From F-183 sp964627455 (GTDB lineage: Bacteria > Acidobacteriota > Terriglobia > Bryobacterales > Bryobacteraceae): a stretch of DNA of 64,000 bases. Shown here piece after piece: positions 17,385 through 26,557 of the stretch (the stretch's first letter is position 1; every line of letters starts with the position of its first letter). A program made the translations under genes and the position numbers. Location: positions 1 to 64,000 of the forward strand of contig CAZVKC010000021.1 of assembly GCA_964627455.1 (NCBI GenBank), read 5' to 3'. Below the pieces are notes generated by a model. That model was not told the DNA's origin. It saw only the letters and a list, made by a program, of their open reading frames with translations, and made no database searches.

Positions 17385-18788
17385 ATGCTCTTCAATACCG
17401 CTGAGTTTTTTGTCTTTCTCGCTGTGGTGCTGGCATTGTTCTATCTGCCGGGATTGCGGCGCGACGCGTGGCGCAGGCCGATGCTGCTGGTGGCCAGCTA
17501 TCTGTTCTACATGAGTTGGAACTGGCGGTTCGTGCCGTTGTTACTGGGGTTGACGGCGATCGACTTCTTTGCCGCGTTCTGGATCGAACGGGCCGCCACG
17601 CAGCGGCAGCGGACGCAGGCGCTGCTGGTGAGTTTGTGCGCGAACCTCGGGTTGCTCGCGTTTTTCAAGTACTACAACTTCGCGGCGGCGAATGTGGCGT
17701 GGGTGCTGGGGCAGGATTCCAAGGCGTTTGCGCTGCAGATCATCCTGCCGCTCGGCATCAGTTTTCACACGTTCCAAAGCATGTCGTACGTGATCGACGT
17801 GTACCGGCGGGAGCAGGAGCCGATTCGCAATCCGGTGGACTACGCGCTGTTCGTGGCGTTCTTTCCGCAGCTCGTGGCGGGTCCGATCGTGCGGGCTCGG
17901 GAGTTCTTCGTGGATCTCTACCACTGGCGCGCGCCGGTAACGCGCGAGGTATTGGAAGGGATGCTGCTGGTGATCGTGGGACTGGCGAAGAAGATGGTGG
18001 TTGCCGACCGCTTCGCGCAGGTTTCCGATGGTTACTTTCAGAACGTCGCGGCGCATCCGGGAATGATTGCGGCGTGGAGCGGCGCGGTGTCGTTCGCGAT
18101 CCAGATTTACTTCGATTTTTCGGGGTACACGGATATGGCGATCGGTATGGCGAAGCTGTTCGGGTTCCACTTTCCGTTGAACTTCCGCCGGCCGTACCTG
18201 GCGCCGAGCATCACGGAGTTCTGGCGTCGCTGGCACATGTCGCTGTCGCGCTGGCTGCGGGATTATCTGTACATTCCGCTCGGAGGGAATCGCGGCGGTT
18301 CACTGCTGACGTATCGCAACCTGATGCTGACGATGCTGCTGGGCGGGTTGTGGCACGGGGCAAGTTGGAACTTCGTGATCTGGGGCGGGTTCCACGGCGC
18401 GTTGCTGGCGGTGGAACGGCTGCTGGATGTTCGGTCTTCATCGCCGTTGTGGCGGTTGTTGTATCCCGTGCGTGTCGCATGGACCTTCGCGCTGGTGACC
18501 ATCGGCTGGGTCTTCTTCCGCGCGGCAACGCTGCAGGATAGCGTCTATGTCGTGCGGCAGATGTTTGCCGGCAGTGCGAGCGGGGCGATGCCGGTTCCTC
18601 TGTGGATGGTGGGGCTTGCGCTGCTGATGTTGCTGTTCGCTTTGCTCGAGGAGAAATGGCAGTGGATCGACGGGTTGGCGGATAAACCCGCGTGGATCTA
18701 CGGAGTGGCGTGCGCACTGCTCTTGTTCGCGGTCGAAGCGCTCGGGTATACCGAAGCGGCGGTTCCGTTCGTGTACTTTCAGTTCTGA
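17385..18788 (+). CDS. MBOAT-family membrane O-acyltransferase (AlgI/DltB-like)
   Basis: 467 residues with about ten membrane helices. The signature 'ITEFWRRWHMSLSRWLRDYLYIPLGGNRGG' (about residues 275-304) and 'LLGGLWHGASWNFVIWGGFHG' (about 318-338, with the presumed catalytic His of LWHGA) are intact. MBOAT proteins of this branch pass acyl groups from the cytoplasm to extracellular polysaccharides or teichoic acids. A ribosome-binding site (AGGAGAG) overlaps the end of the upstream GDSL-like gene, so the two form an operon. Its end overlaps the convergent DUF1080 gene by 10 bases. Confidence 0.9.
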   Translation: MLFNTAEFFVFLAVVLALFYLPGLRRDAWRRPMLLVASYLFYMSWNWRFVPLLLGLTAIDFFAAFWIERAATQRQRTQALLVSLCANLGLLAFFKYYNFAAANVAWVLGQDSKAFALQIILPLGISFHTFQSMSYVIDVYRREQEPIRNPVDYALFVAFFPQLVAGPIVRAREFFVDLYHWRAPVTREVLEGMLLVIVGLAKKMVVADRFAQVSDGYFQNVAAHPGMIAAWSGAVSFAIQIYFDFSGYTDMAIGMAKLFGFHFPLNFRRPYLAPSITEFWRRWHMSLSRWLRDYLYIPLGGNRGGSLLTYRNLMLTMLLGGLWHGASWNFVIWGGFHGALLAVERLLDVRSSSPLWRLLYPVRVAWTFALVTIGWVFFRAATLQDSVYVVRQMFAGSASGAMPVPLWMVGLALLMLLFALLEEKWQWIDGLADKPAWIYGVACALLLFAVEALGYTEAAVPFVYFQF

Positions 18789-19483
18789 GCCGTTGACAGC
18801 TTGCGAACCTTGAGGTCGCGGAACCAGACCGGCGTGCCGTGGTTCTGCAGCGAAAGGAAGCTGCGCTCGCTGAGTTGATCTCTCTTGGCTTCTTTGCGGA
18901 CGCGGTCGAGAACAACCGGCGCGTCGAGACTCGTGTCGATGATCTTGACGCCGTTGAGCCAGTGCTCGATGTGATGGCCCTGGACGCGGATGAGCGAGTG
19001 GTTGAATTCGCCGAGCGGACGGGCGGGCGTTGCGGATGGAGCGACCGCGTCGTAAACGGATCCGGTGATCTTGATGCCGGGCTGGTTGGGATCCGCCTTG
19101 TCGTCGTAGAGTTGATACTCAACGCCGCGGGCGCGCGCCTGCCGGCCTTTGGCGTTGTTCCACTCGTCGATTCGCTGGACGAAATACTTCACGCCGGAAT
19201 TGCCCTTGGGGCCGATCTTCCAGTCGAATTGAAACTCGAACGCGGGATCAAACTCCGCGGTGGTGCGGATGTCCTGGTAGCCGCTGCCGGGGTCGACGGC
19301 GCGGAGACATCCGTCTTCGATGCGCCACGCTGCGGGGAAGGGTTTGCCGGTGACTTCCAGCCAACCTGTGGTGGACTTGCCGTCAAAAAGCAGCGTCCAG
19401 CCTTCTTTCTGTTCCTGCGGCGTGAGCGTGTTGTGTGGTGAGTCTTGCGCGACGTACAGCAAAGCAACTGCGAGAGCGAGCAT
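18779..19483 (-). CDS. DUF1080 (3-keto-disaccharide hydrolase-like) exported protein
   Basis: 234 residues with a short signal peptide (about 1-13). The DUF1080 fold is clear: 'GWTLLFDGKSTTGW', 'WRIEDGCLRAV', 'FEFQFDWKIGPKGNSGVKYFV', 'GVEYQLYDD', 'EFNHSLIRVQGHHIEHWLNGVKI' and the terminal 'GTPVWFRDLKVRKL'. This concanavalin-like domain is found in glycan-active proteins; some members hydrolyse 3-keto-glycosides. Last gene of a leftward operon, 12 bases after the membrane spermidine-synthase-like gene. Confidence 0.85.
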   Translation of the reverse strand: MLALAVALLYVAQDSPHNTLTPQEQKEGWTLLFDGKSTTGWLEVTGKPFPAAWRIEDGCLRAVDPGSGYQDIRTTAEFDPAFEFQFDWKIGPKGNSGVKYFVQRIDEWNNAKGRQARARGVEYQLYDDKADPNQPGIKITGSVYDAVAPSATPARPLGEFNHSLIRVQGHHIEHWLNGVKIIDTSLDAPVVLDRVRKEAKRDQLSERSFLSLQNHGTPVWFRDLKVRKLSTAQN

Positions 19484-19495
19484 GTAGGCGTTAGC

Positions 19496-20926
19496 TTACC
19501 ATCTCAGGGCAATGAAATCGCGGCTCGCGCTGTGCTGATCGTCGCGATAGGGCGAGGATGTCGCGGCGCACGGCGGACCCGGTTCCGCGCCATCCATCGG
19601 GAAGCTCGTGACGAGTAGATTGGCCCGATAGGAATCACCGGGGCGGACATCCGTGATCCAGACGGCGCCGAAGGCTTCGCGGAAGCCGGCCAGCACGTGG
19701 CAGGAGAAGTCAGATTCGAGGTCGCGGTCGAGAATCATGTTGGCTGCCACGCGATCGGAGATCTTGTGGACGTCTCGGAAGAACTCGATGGTGACGAGTT
19801 CTTCGGGGATCCCCTGGCCAAAGTAGGCGTCGATGAGCGTGAAGCCGTAGTGGCGGTTTTCGCGATCGAGTTTGCGGACGGCATAACGCGCTGAGAGCGG
19901 CATGAAGCGGACACGGTTCGGCAGCGCTTTGCGATGGAAGTGGCGCTCGGCGATCGGCAGTACGGATGGGTCGACATCCACGGCGTCGATGACTTTGATG
20001 CGCGGATCACGCGCCGCATCCATCGGGACGTTGAAGCCTGCCGCGCCGACTACCAGCAGGCTTTCGGGCTGCGTGATTTTCAGTGCGTCCATCACTTTGT
20101 GCGCGTAGGCGAACGAGGTCTCGCCGGTGGCTGCGTAGAGACCGGACGCGCGACCGCCGCCCATCATCATCACGCGTTCGACGCGGCCGTCGTCGAGTTT
20201 GCCTTCGACGACGCTGATGTTCTGGTAGGGGCTATCGAACGAATAGAGGGCGTCGCGTTGCGCGGTGACGAACGCGGCGGATCCCGTGGCGGTCGCGATC
20301 ACAATTGCAGCGGCTGCGGCTGTCTTCATGGAAAACGCGCGCCAGCCCGCGACAAACGCTGCGGCCGCGAGACATCCGCAGACCACATAAGTCGTCTTGT
20401 TCACCCCGATCGACGGGAATAACCAGACGGGTGTGACGATGCCTCCGGCGACGGATCCGACGGTGGAAAAGAACAGGACGCGTCCCGACGCGCGGCCCGC
20501 GTGGCCGTCGATATTGGTGAGTTCGGCGAGCATCGGCACCGTTTGCGAGGCGAGGTAGATCGGCAGGAGCAGCAGGATCGATGCGGTTGTGCCGATGGCG
20601 AGGGCGAGCGGAAGTCCCCAGTCGAGGAGTTTCTCGAGCAGCGACGCTTCGAACGGGAACGCGACGGCGCCGTAGAGCAACGCCGCGATCATCAGATTGC
20701 GGGCGAGTCCTTTGCGCGTGTCGGCCGGTGACCAGGATGCGGAGAGCGCGCCGCCGCGCCAGTATCCGACGCTGAGTGCGAAGAGGACGACGCCCAGCAT
20801 GACTCCGGTGAGCGTCATGCTGGAGCCGACAACGGGCACCGCTAGGCGGATGGCGATGACTTCGACGGCGAGCGTGGAAAAGCCTTCGATGAAGGCAATC
20901 AACCACAGCAGATGGGCTTGCCGCAT
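19496..20926 (-). CDS. Membrane protein with C-terminal spermidine-synthase-like domain
   Basis: 476 residues. The N-terminal half has about seven membrane helices and begins 'LIAFIEGFSTLAVEVIAIRLAVPVVGSS', typical of the membrane part of fused MFS/spermidine-synthase proteins. The C-terminal half (about 220-450) has the methyltransferase-like fold: 'SPYQNISVVEG', the glycine-rich 'LLVVGAAGFNVPMDA', the acidic 'VDAVDVDPSVLPIAERHF' and 'YGFTLIDAYFGQGIPEELVT'. The canonical 'LGGG' is changed to VVGAAG and no clear aminopropyl-donor pocket can be assigned, so true polyamine synthesis is uncertain. Coupled to the upstream HEAT-repeat gene by a one-base overlap (TGATG). Confidence 0.7.
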   Translation of the reverse strand: MRQAHLLWLIAFIEGFSTLAVEVIAIRLAVPVVGSSMTLTGVMLGVVLFALSVGYWRGGALSASWSPADTRKGLARNLMIAALLYGAVAFPFEASLLEKLLDWGLPLALAIGTTASILLLLPIYLASQTVPMLAELTNIDGHAGRASGRVLFFSTVGSVAGGIVTPVWLFPSIGVNKTTYVVCGCLAAAAFVAGWRAFSMKTAAAAAIVIATATGSAAFVTAQRDALYSFDSPYQNISVVEGKLDDGRVERVMMMGGGRASGLYAATGETSFAYAHKVMDALKITQPESLLVVGAAGFNVPMDAARDPRIKVIDAVDVDPSVLPIAERHFHRKALPNRVRFMPLSARYAVRKLDRENRHYGFTLIDAYFGQGIPEELVTIEFFRDVHKISDRVAANMILDRDLESDFSCHVLAGFREAFGAVWITDVRPGDSYRANLLVTSFPMDGAEPGPPCAATSSPYRDDQHSASRDFIALRW

Positions 20927-22056
20927 CAGAGACCGAGCTGCGCCTTCAATGCGCGAACTGCTTTGATGCCCTCCGCGGCGACTTCGGTGTCGGGATCCAT
21001 CGATACGGCTTCGAGAACCTTGACGGTGTCTTTGTCGCCGCTGATGGCAAGCGCCTGCGCGAGGCGGATCTTTTCCTTCTTGCTGGCCGTGCGGATTGAT
21101 GGATAGATGGATTTTCGCAGATCCGCGTCGCGGGTGAGTTCGACCAGAAACGGTTTCGCGGTGTCGTGGAAGAAGCGGGAGTCCAGTTGATCAATCAAGT
21201 AGGAGATCGGACTTCCGGTGGCGATGGCGCGGTTGCCGAGCAGCGCGGAAGCGAAGGCGAGCGAGAGCTTGGGTCCTGTCTTCTTCTCGCTTTCGTAGGC
21301 CTTGTCGATGCGCTCACGGTCGGCGGGATTGCGCAGGCGGCCGAATCCCTCGGCGGCGGATCCACGCAGCTGATCGTCTTTGTCGTTGAAGTACTGTTCA
21401 AAGACCGGCCGCGACGACGGGTCGGCAATCATCGCCAGGGACGTGATGGCCATGCGTCGGACCTTGTTGCTGCGCGTCTTGGCGAGAGCCTCCTGAATGG
21501 CGGGGGCCGCAGGTTTCGCGGCCATGACGCCGGCGGTTTCCATCGCAGTCATTTGGATGCGCTCGTCGAGGTCCCCGATGAGATGCAGGAACAGCGGCGC
21601 CGTTTGCGGGTCGCGGATTTTCTGCAAAGCAATGAGGCTCTCGTAGAGGACCTGGCTATCGCGCGACTTCAGTGTCTCGCCGAGTTGTGGCAGTGCGGCT
21701 TTCGCGCGCAGAATGCCGAGAGCGCGAACGGCGTTGGCGCGGGAGAGAAAGCTCGAGCCTCCGGTGGCGACGCGCCCCAGAGCTTCGATGACATCGGGCC
21801 GGACCTGGATCCACGGCTCGATCGTCTGCGTGTTGACGTCGGTGAATTTGGCCTTCACGGACGTGCCCGCTTTGCTGATCATGCCGCTCAAGCCCGTCTT
21901 GATGTAGCCGGGCAGGTAGTGGTCGACGAGGCCGTCGGTGGCCTGGATCTGGGTTTCGGGGATGTTGCTTTTGGTCGATTCAATCAACTGTTCAATCGTG
22001 TCGGCAAACATCAGATTGCCGGCGGCGAGCAGGAGCACGAGCAGGAACGCCTTCAT
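20926..22056 (-). CDS. Exported HEAT-repeat protein
   Basis: 376 residues with a signal peptide (about 1-18). From about residue 85 it is built of HEAT-like helix pairs ('NAVRALGILRAKAALPQLGETLKSRDSQVLYESLIALQKIRDPQTAPLFLHLIGDLDERIQMTAMETAGVMAA...'). Such solenoids are scaffolds for protein binding; there is no catalytic motif. First gene of the leftward operon with the membrane spermidine-synthase-like and DUF1080 genes. Its start lies 27 bases from the divergent oxidoreductase gene, so promoters there must overlap. Confidence 0.8.
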   Translation of the reverse strand: MKAFLLVLLLAAGNLMFADTIEQLIESTKSNIPETQIQATDGLVDHYLPGYIKTGLSGMISKAGTSVKAKFTDVNTQTIEPWIQVRPDVIEALGRVATGGSSFLSRANAVRALGILRAKAALPQLGETLKSRDSQVLYESLIALQKIRDPQTAPLFLHLIGDLDERIQMTAMETAGVMAAKPAAPAIQEALAKTRSNKVRRMAITSLAMIADPSSRPVFEQYFNDKDDQLRGSAAEGFGRLRNPADRERIDKAYESEKKTGPKLSLAFASALLGNRAIATGSPISYLIDQLDSRFFHDTAKPFLVELTRDADLRKSIYPSIRTASKKEKIRLAQALAISGDKDTVKVLEAVSMDPDTEVAAEGIKAVRALKAQLGL

Positions 22057-22069
22057 AGATCCAGCGTAA

Positions 22070-22075
22070 TAAACT
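22070..22075 (+). promoter_or_regulatory. Candidate -10 hexamer TAAACT before the Moco oxidoreductase gene
   Basis: TAAACT ends 8 bases before the ATG at 22084. In this 27-base divergent gap there is no room for a normal leader, so transcription would start at or next to the start codon. Confidence 0.35.
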
Positions 22076-22083
22076 CAAAGAAG

Positions 22084-22764
22084 ATGAAGAGACGCGCTTT
22101 TCTTGCGGGCATAGGTTCCGCGGGTTTGCTCGCCGGCGCCGCAGACGAGAAACGTTTGCTGCTTCCGACCGACAAGCCCGATCAGTTCAACCTGCGAACC
22201 ATGTGGTACGCCCCGGTGCCTCCCGTCGATCCGTCGAAGTGGACACTCGAAGTGAAGGGACTGGTGGAAAAGCCCATGCGCTTCACGATCGCGGATTTGC
22301 GCAAGCTGCCGCGCACGGAGAAAAGCCTGCGGATGAAGTGCGTCCAGTGCTGGTCCGCTCGCAATAGCTGGGGCGGATTCGTCTTTCAGGAACTGATCGA
22401 ACGAGTGAAGCCGAAGACGAACGCTCATGCCGTGCGGTTCGATTGCGCGGACAAGTGGTACGAATACATGTCGCTTGCGGAGATGCGTTCGCCGAGCGTC
22501 CTGCTGGCGATGGACCTTTCGGGCAAGCCGCTGACCGATAATCACGGCGCGCCGCTGCGGATGATTGATGCGTCGAAGTACGGATACAAGTCCGCGAAGC
22601 TGATCCACACCATCACGTTTGTCGAGCAGGGCAAGGGCAGTATGGCCTGCGACCTCGGACCGTTCTACACGCCGGGCGGAGAAATCCTGGCGGGCTACGA
22701 CCATCCACTCGATCTCGGCGGTGAGAAGCGCAAGATCAGCGGCGGCGAAATCAAGGATTACTGA
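22084..22764 (+). CDS. Tat-exported molybdopterin oxidoreductase (sulfite oxidase/MsrP-like)
   Basis: 226 residues. The ATG at 22084 opens a Tat signal (MKRRAFLAGIGSAGLLAG, RRxFL). The body has the sulfite-oxidase-type Moco fold: 'WTLEVKGLVEKPMRFTIADLRKLP', the ligand Cys in 'LRMKCVQCWS' (about residues 81-90), and 'HGAPLRMIDASKYGYKSAKLI'. A second Cys two residues after Gln is unusual; most relatives have CVEG/CVEA there. No haem-binding MsrQ partner or cytochrome gene follows, so the electron acceptor is unknown. It is coupled to the next small frame by TGATG. Confidence 0.82.
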   Translation: MKRRAFLAGIGSAGLLAGAADEKRLLLPTDKPDQFNLRTMWYAPVPPVDPSKWTLEVKGLVEKPMRFTIADLRKLPRTEKSLRMKCVQCWSARNSWGGFVFQELIERVKPKTNAHAVRFDCADKWYEYMSLAEMRSPSVLLAMDLSGKPLTDNHGAPLRMIDASKYGYKSAKLIHTITFVEQGKGSMACDLGPFYTPGGEILAGYDHPLDLGGEKRKISGGEIKDY

Positions 22765-22967
22765 TGCTGTTCCTGTTTCTTGCGACTGCTTTGCTGCAGA
22801 TTCCGGATCCACTGTTGCTTGGCGAATCCAACTCGGATCGCGTTGCGGCGGTTCCGCGGCTGATTGCGCCGGGCGCTCCCCCGTTGCTGGCGTTTCGCTA
22901 CTTCGAAGGCAAAGACCGGCATCGTTTCGGCCAACTGGATCTGGTGTTGGATGACGCGGGTCATTAG
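22764..22967 (+). CDS. Small hypothetical exported protein (uncertain gene)
   Basis: 67 residues beginning with a hydrophobic signal-like stretch (MLFLFLATALLQIPDPLLLG). Its ATG shares one base with the upstream stop (TGATG), and its end overlaps the signal peptide of the next gene by 17 bases. No family is recognised. The coupling favours a real gene, but the short length and overlap leave real doubt. Confidence 0.4.
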   Translation: MLFLFLATALLQIPDPLLLGESNSDRVAAVPRLIAPGAPPLLAFRYFEGKDRHRFGQLDLVLDDAGH

Positions 22968-23844
22968 TCTTCTGGCCGTGCTGACTGCTGCCGCCTTTGC
23001 GCAGCAGCAGCCGAGTTGCGATTCGATTCGCGCGGAGTTGACGAACACCTTTCGCACGTCGCAGGATCGCGTGGCCGGTCTGGCGCTCGCGCAATGCGAC
23101 ATCTCGAAGGAACGGTATTCCGATGCCTGGCCCGTGGTGGATCAACTGCGCAGGAAGTATCCGGATGATCCCGACGTACTGTATCTGGCGGCGAAGTTGT
23201 ATCTGCGCGGCTGGAACGATGTCGTGTACCAGATGTTCCAGAAGGCGCCGGGTTCGTTTCGCGTGAATCAGGTGTCGGCGGAGATTTTCGAGATCCAGGG
23301 ACGCTTCGGGGATGCCGCGGCGGAGTATCGCAAAGCCATCGAGAAGGCCCCGGCAACGACTCTGAATCTGCACTACCGGTTGGGGCGCGCGCTGCTGCTC
23401 GAGTCGCACACAGCGGAGAACTTCGCGGCTGCGATTCGTGAGTTTGAAGCAGAGTTGAAGGTGAATCCGAGCGACGCGGCGGCCGAGTATCAGATCGGAC
23501 AGATCCTCGTTGCCCAGCAGAAGCGCGATGAAGCGGCGGCACGTTACGAGAAGGCTTCGAAGATGGATCCCGAGTTTGTCGAAGCGATGGTGGCGCTGGG
23601 CAAGATCCGCAGTGAACAGAAGCAGCATGACGCCGCGATCGGGCTGCTGGAAAAGGCCGTGGCGAAGGCTCCGCGCAGCGAGGCGGCGCGCTACAACCTG
23701 ATGCTGGCGTATCGCAACGCGGGCAAGTCCGCCGAAGCGCGCAAGCAAAAAGAGGAACTCGACAAGCTGCAGAAACCGCCCGAGGGCGAGTTCAGCGAGT
23801 TCTTGAAGAAGCTGGGCGAGAAGCCGAAACCGCAACAACAATGA
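22951..23844 (+). CDS. Exported TPR-repeat protein
   Basis: 297 residues from the ATG at 22951, chosen because it gives a signal peptide (MTRVISLLAVLTAAAFA). The mature part is a chain of TPR helices ('DAWPVVDQLRRKYPDDPDVLYLAAKLYLRG', 'GRFGDAAAEYRKAIEKAPATTLNLHYRLGRALL', 'AAIREFEAELKVNPSDAAAEYQIGQIL', and more), ending in a charged tail. It overlaps the following CRTAC1 gene by four bases (ATGA). TPR-CRTAC1 gene pairs are common in Acidobacteria, suggesting a joint exported complex of unknown job. Confidence 0.85.
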   Translation: MTRVISLLAVLTAAAFAQQQPSCDSIRAELTNTFRTSQDRVAGLALAQCDISKERYSDAWPVVDQLRRKYPDDPDVLYLAAKLYLRGWNDVVYQMFQKAPGSFRVNQVSAEIFEIQGRFGDAAAEYRKAIEKAPATTLNLHYRLGRALLLESHTAENFAAAIREFEAELKVNPSDAAAEYQIGQILVAQQKRDEAAARYEKASKMDPEFVEAMVALGKIRSEQKQHDAAIGLLEKAVAKAPRSEAARYNLMLAYRNAGKSAEARKQKEELDKLQKPPEGEFSEFLKKLGEKPKPQQQ

Positions 23845-25439
23845 AGCTGTTTGGATTGTTGCTGGCGTTGGCGGCGGCGACGGGATTCGTCCCGGTGTTC
23901 GACAACGTGGCCGCGAAATCCGGCCTGGTGCACGCGTTCCCTAACGGTACCGCGAAGAAGTTCATCATCGAAACCACCGGATCCGGCGTTGGGTTGTTCG
24001 ACTATGACAACGACGGATTTCAGGACGTTCTGGTGCTTGCGGGCGACGGCGGCGAGAGCCGCCTGTATCACAACAACGGGCGCGGGGAGTTCAAACAGGA
24101 ACTGAAACTTGCCGCGCGCGGCTGGGCGCAGGGGACCTGTGCCGGCGACGTGAATCGCGACGGCTTCGTGGACTTCGTCATCACATTCTGGGGAAGTTCG
24201 CGACTGTACGTGAACCGCGGCGGTGGACGAGGCTTCGATGAAGTCGATTTGAAGACCGGTCCACAGCGGTACAACACGGGCTGCGCGTTCCTCGACTACG
24301 ACCGCGACGGCAATCTCGATCTGTTCATTGCGAACTACCTGGTGTTCGACTTCGAGAAGACGCCGCTGCCGGGCGCGAATCCGTACTGCTTCTACCGCAA
24401 CATGCCCGTCAATTGCGGCCCGCGCGGACTTCCGTTCGATCGCAACATCCTGCTGCGCAACACCGGCGGCGGCGTGTTTCAGGATGTGTCGGAAAAGAGC
24501 GGGGTGGCGGGTCCCAAGGGGCACTACGCGCTCGGCGTGCTCACCGGGGACTTCAACAACGACGGCTGGCCGGACATCTACGTCGCCTGTGATCAGACGC
24601 CCTCGCTGTTGTACATCAACCAGAAAAACGGGACCTTCGAAGAAGAAGCGCTCCTGCGCGGCGCCGCGTTGGATGAGCACGGCAAGGCTCTTTCGGGCAT
24701 GGGGGCGGCTGCGGCGGATTACGATAACGACGGTTGGCTCGATATCTTCCGCACGAACTTCAGCGACGAGCGTGAGACGCTGTACCGCAACCGTGGGGAT
24801 GGCGATTTCGACGATGTGACGGCTGCCGCAGGCCTGGCGCGCAACACGAGTTTCGTCGGTTGGGGATGCGGCTTTTTCGACTTCGATAACGACGGCCGCA
24901 AGGACTTGTTGCTGGTGAACGGCCACGTATTTCCCGAGGTCGATAAGTTGCCGGGCGATGTCCGGTACAAGGAACGCGCGATTCTCTATCGCAACGCCGG
25001 AGGAGGCAAGTTCGAGGACATTTCGTTGCAGTCGGGCGGCGCGCCAGCGGAACTCCATTCCTCTCGCGGCGCGGCCTTCGGGGACCTCGATAATGACGGG
25101 TCCATCGAGGTTGTGATCAATAACCAGAACGAGCCCCCGTCGTTGTGGAAGCTGCGCTCGAAGCCTGAAGGCGCGAATTGGATCACGCTGGATCCCGGTC
25201 CCCATGCGATGGGCGCGCGCGTGCGAGTGACAGCGGGCGGCGTCACGCAGACGGATGAGGTCCGCAGCGGCGGATCGTATTTATCGCAAAGCGACTTGCG
25301 CCTGCATTTCGGCCTGGGATCCGCGAAGCAGGTGGATCGTGTCGAAATCACCTGGCCCGGAGGAGCAAAGCAAACTCTCGAACGCCTGGCTGTGAACCGG
25401 GTTCACCCGATTACGCCGCCCAAGGATCCTTCGAAGTAG
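23841..25439 (+). CDS. CRTAC1-family FG-GAP/VCBS repeat protein with ASPIC/UnbV C-terminus
   Basis: 532 residues with a signal peptide (about 1-16). It contains repeated calcium-binding beta-propeller blades ('GVGLFDYDNDGFQDVLV', 'AGDVNRDGFVDFVIT', 'FLDYDRDGNLDLFIA', 'TGDFNNDGWPDIYVA', 'AADYDNDGWLDIFR', 'FFDFDNDGRKDLLLV', 'FGDLDNDGSIEVVI'). An ASPIC/UnbV domain ends it ('DEVRSGGSYLSQSDLRLHFGLG...RVEITWPGGAKQTL'). An exported or surface integrin-like propeller; ligand unknown. Coupled to the TPR gene and convergent with the ROK regulator (37-base overlap). Confidence 0.9.
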   Translation: MKLFGLLLALAAATGFVPVFDNVAAKSGLVHAFPNGTAKKFIIETTGSGVGLFDYDNDGFQDVLVLAGDGGESRLYHNNGRGEFKQELKLAARGWAQGTCAGDVNRDGFVDFVITFWGSSRLYVNRGGGRGFDEVDLKTGPQRYNTGCAFLDYDRDGNLDLFIANYLVFDFEKTPLPGANPYCFYRNMPVNCGPRGLPFDRNILLRNTGGGVFQDVSEKSGVAGPKGHYALGVLTGDFNNDGWPDIYVACDQTPSLLYINQKNGTFEEEALLRGAALDEHGKALSGMGAAAADYDNDGWLDIFRTNFSDERETLYRNRGDGDFDDVTAAAGLARNTSFVGWGCGFFDFDNDGRKDLLLVNGHVFPEVDKLPGDVRYKERAILYRNAGGGKFEDISLQSGGAPAELHSSRGAAFGDLDNDGSIEVVINNQNEPPSLWKLRSKPEGANWITLDPGPHAMGARVRVTAGGVTQTDEVRSGGSYLSQSDLRLHFGLGSAKQVDRVEITWPGGAKQTLERLAVNRVHPITPPKDPSK

Positions 25440-26557
25440 CGGCTCAGCAGTGCAGCGAACGCGCCTTTGAGCGGCGTTTGGTGCGACGGGAAGATTTCGA
25501 GATCGCCGAGCCAGTACGACGGCACGCGCTCGCGCAACACACGCCACAAAACCGGTTCCACCACGGGCCAGGCGACGGCCGCGAAGTCGTCCAGCGCGAT
25601 CGCCGACGGATTCACCGACATGACAATGTTGACGAGGCCGAGCCCCAGGGCTTCGGCGACGCGTTCCACGGCCTGCCGGGCTTGCGGATCTCCCTCGACG
25701 GCCATTTGCGCGATCTGCGTGGAGGTGATCCCGAACTCTCCGCCGTACTCGCGCAGAAGCGCGCGGTCGCTGGCGTACTCTTCCCAGCAGCCGCGATTGC
25801 CGCAGATACAAGGCCTGCCGTCGGGCCAGATGATGGAGTGGCCGTATTCACCCGCATGCGCGCGGGCGCCGCGAGCCAGTTTGCCGTTGATAATGAGACC
25901 CGTCCCGAGGCCGACGCGCAAGGTGACGAATACGAAATCGTCGAGTGGTTTCAGCTTCGACGGGCGGAACCAGCGCTCCGCCATTGCCGAGAGATTCGAG
26001 TTGTTTTCCCAGAAGACCGGCTGCGAAATGCCGGGGCGGATCGCGGCGACAGCATCGATGTCGCGCCAGTGGAGATTGGTGGCGGCGACGATGCGGCCGG
26101 TGTCGGGATCCATGGTGCCCGGCACAGAGACGCTGACTCCCAGAATCGGGGTCGACGAGTTGCGGATCAGCATGAGGACTGCCTCATGGATCGCGGACAG
26201 GAACCGATTAGGATCTTCGTCAAAATCGATATTGAGTTGACGCATGACGGCGCCGTCGAGGCCCGCGATCGCAACCGTGGCGCCGAACGTCGTGATTTCG
26301 ACACCCACCAGCAGGCGCGAGGTCGGGATGACGAACAGCGCCGTAGGCCTGCGGCCCAGCTTGCCCTGTGCCTCGGTTCGCTCTTCGCGCACCAATCCGG
26401 CGTCAAGCAACCGGCCGACGATGCCAGTAATCGCTGCCGGAGAGAGTTCGCTCCGGTGCGCAATTTCATTTCTCGAGATTCCAGGCTGGCGATAGATCAG
26501 CGAAAGTACAACACGCTCGTTCGCAGCTTTGAGGTCAGACTTATCGAGTGCTTGCAT
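25403..26557 (-). CDS. ROK-family (NagC/XylR-like) transcriptional regulator
   Basis: 384 residues. An N-terminal winged helix-turn-helix (about 15-70, 'GISRNEIAHRSELSPAAITGIVGRLLDAGLVRE') precedes a sugar-kinase-like ROK domain. 'GVGLGTGLIINGKLARGARAHAGEYGHSIIWPDGRPCICGNRGCWEEYAS' carries the family's His and Cys zinc site (GH...PxCxCGxxGCxE). Such proteins repress sugar-use genes until a sugar or sugar phosphate binds; target genes are not evident here. The ATG at 26557 overlaps the queA stop by one base, so it is co-translated with queA, an unexpected partner. Confidence 0.9.
   Translation of the reverse strand: MQALDKSDLKAANERVVLSLIYRQPGISRNEIAHRSELSPAAITGIVGRLLDAGLVREERTEAQGKLGRRPTALFVIPTSRLLVGVEITTFGATVAIAGLDGAVMRQLNIDFDEDPNRFLSAIHEAVLMLIRNSSTPILGVSVSVPGTMDPDTGRIVAATNLHWRDIDAVAAIRPGISQPVFWENNSNLSAMAERWFRPSKLKPLDDFVFVTLRVGLGTGLIINGKLARGARAHAGEYGHSIIWPDGRPCICGNRGCWEEYASDRALLREYGGEFGITSTQIAQMAVEGDPQARQAVERVAEALGLGLVNIVMSVNPSAIALDDFAAVAWPVVEPVLWRVLRERVPSYWLGDLEIFPSHQTPLKGAFAALLSRYFEGSLGGVIG

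Noticed and set aside
20943..22083. A long rightward open frame that runs into the Moco oxidoreductase gene
   Set aside because: Only the part from 22084 encodes a recognisable protein with a Tat signal; the upstream part is the antisense of the HEAT-repeat gene.
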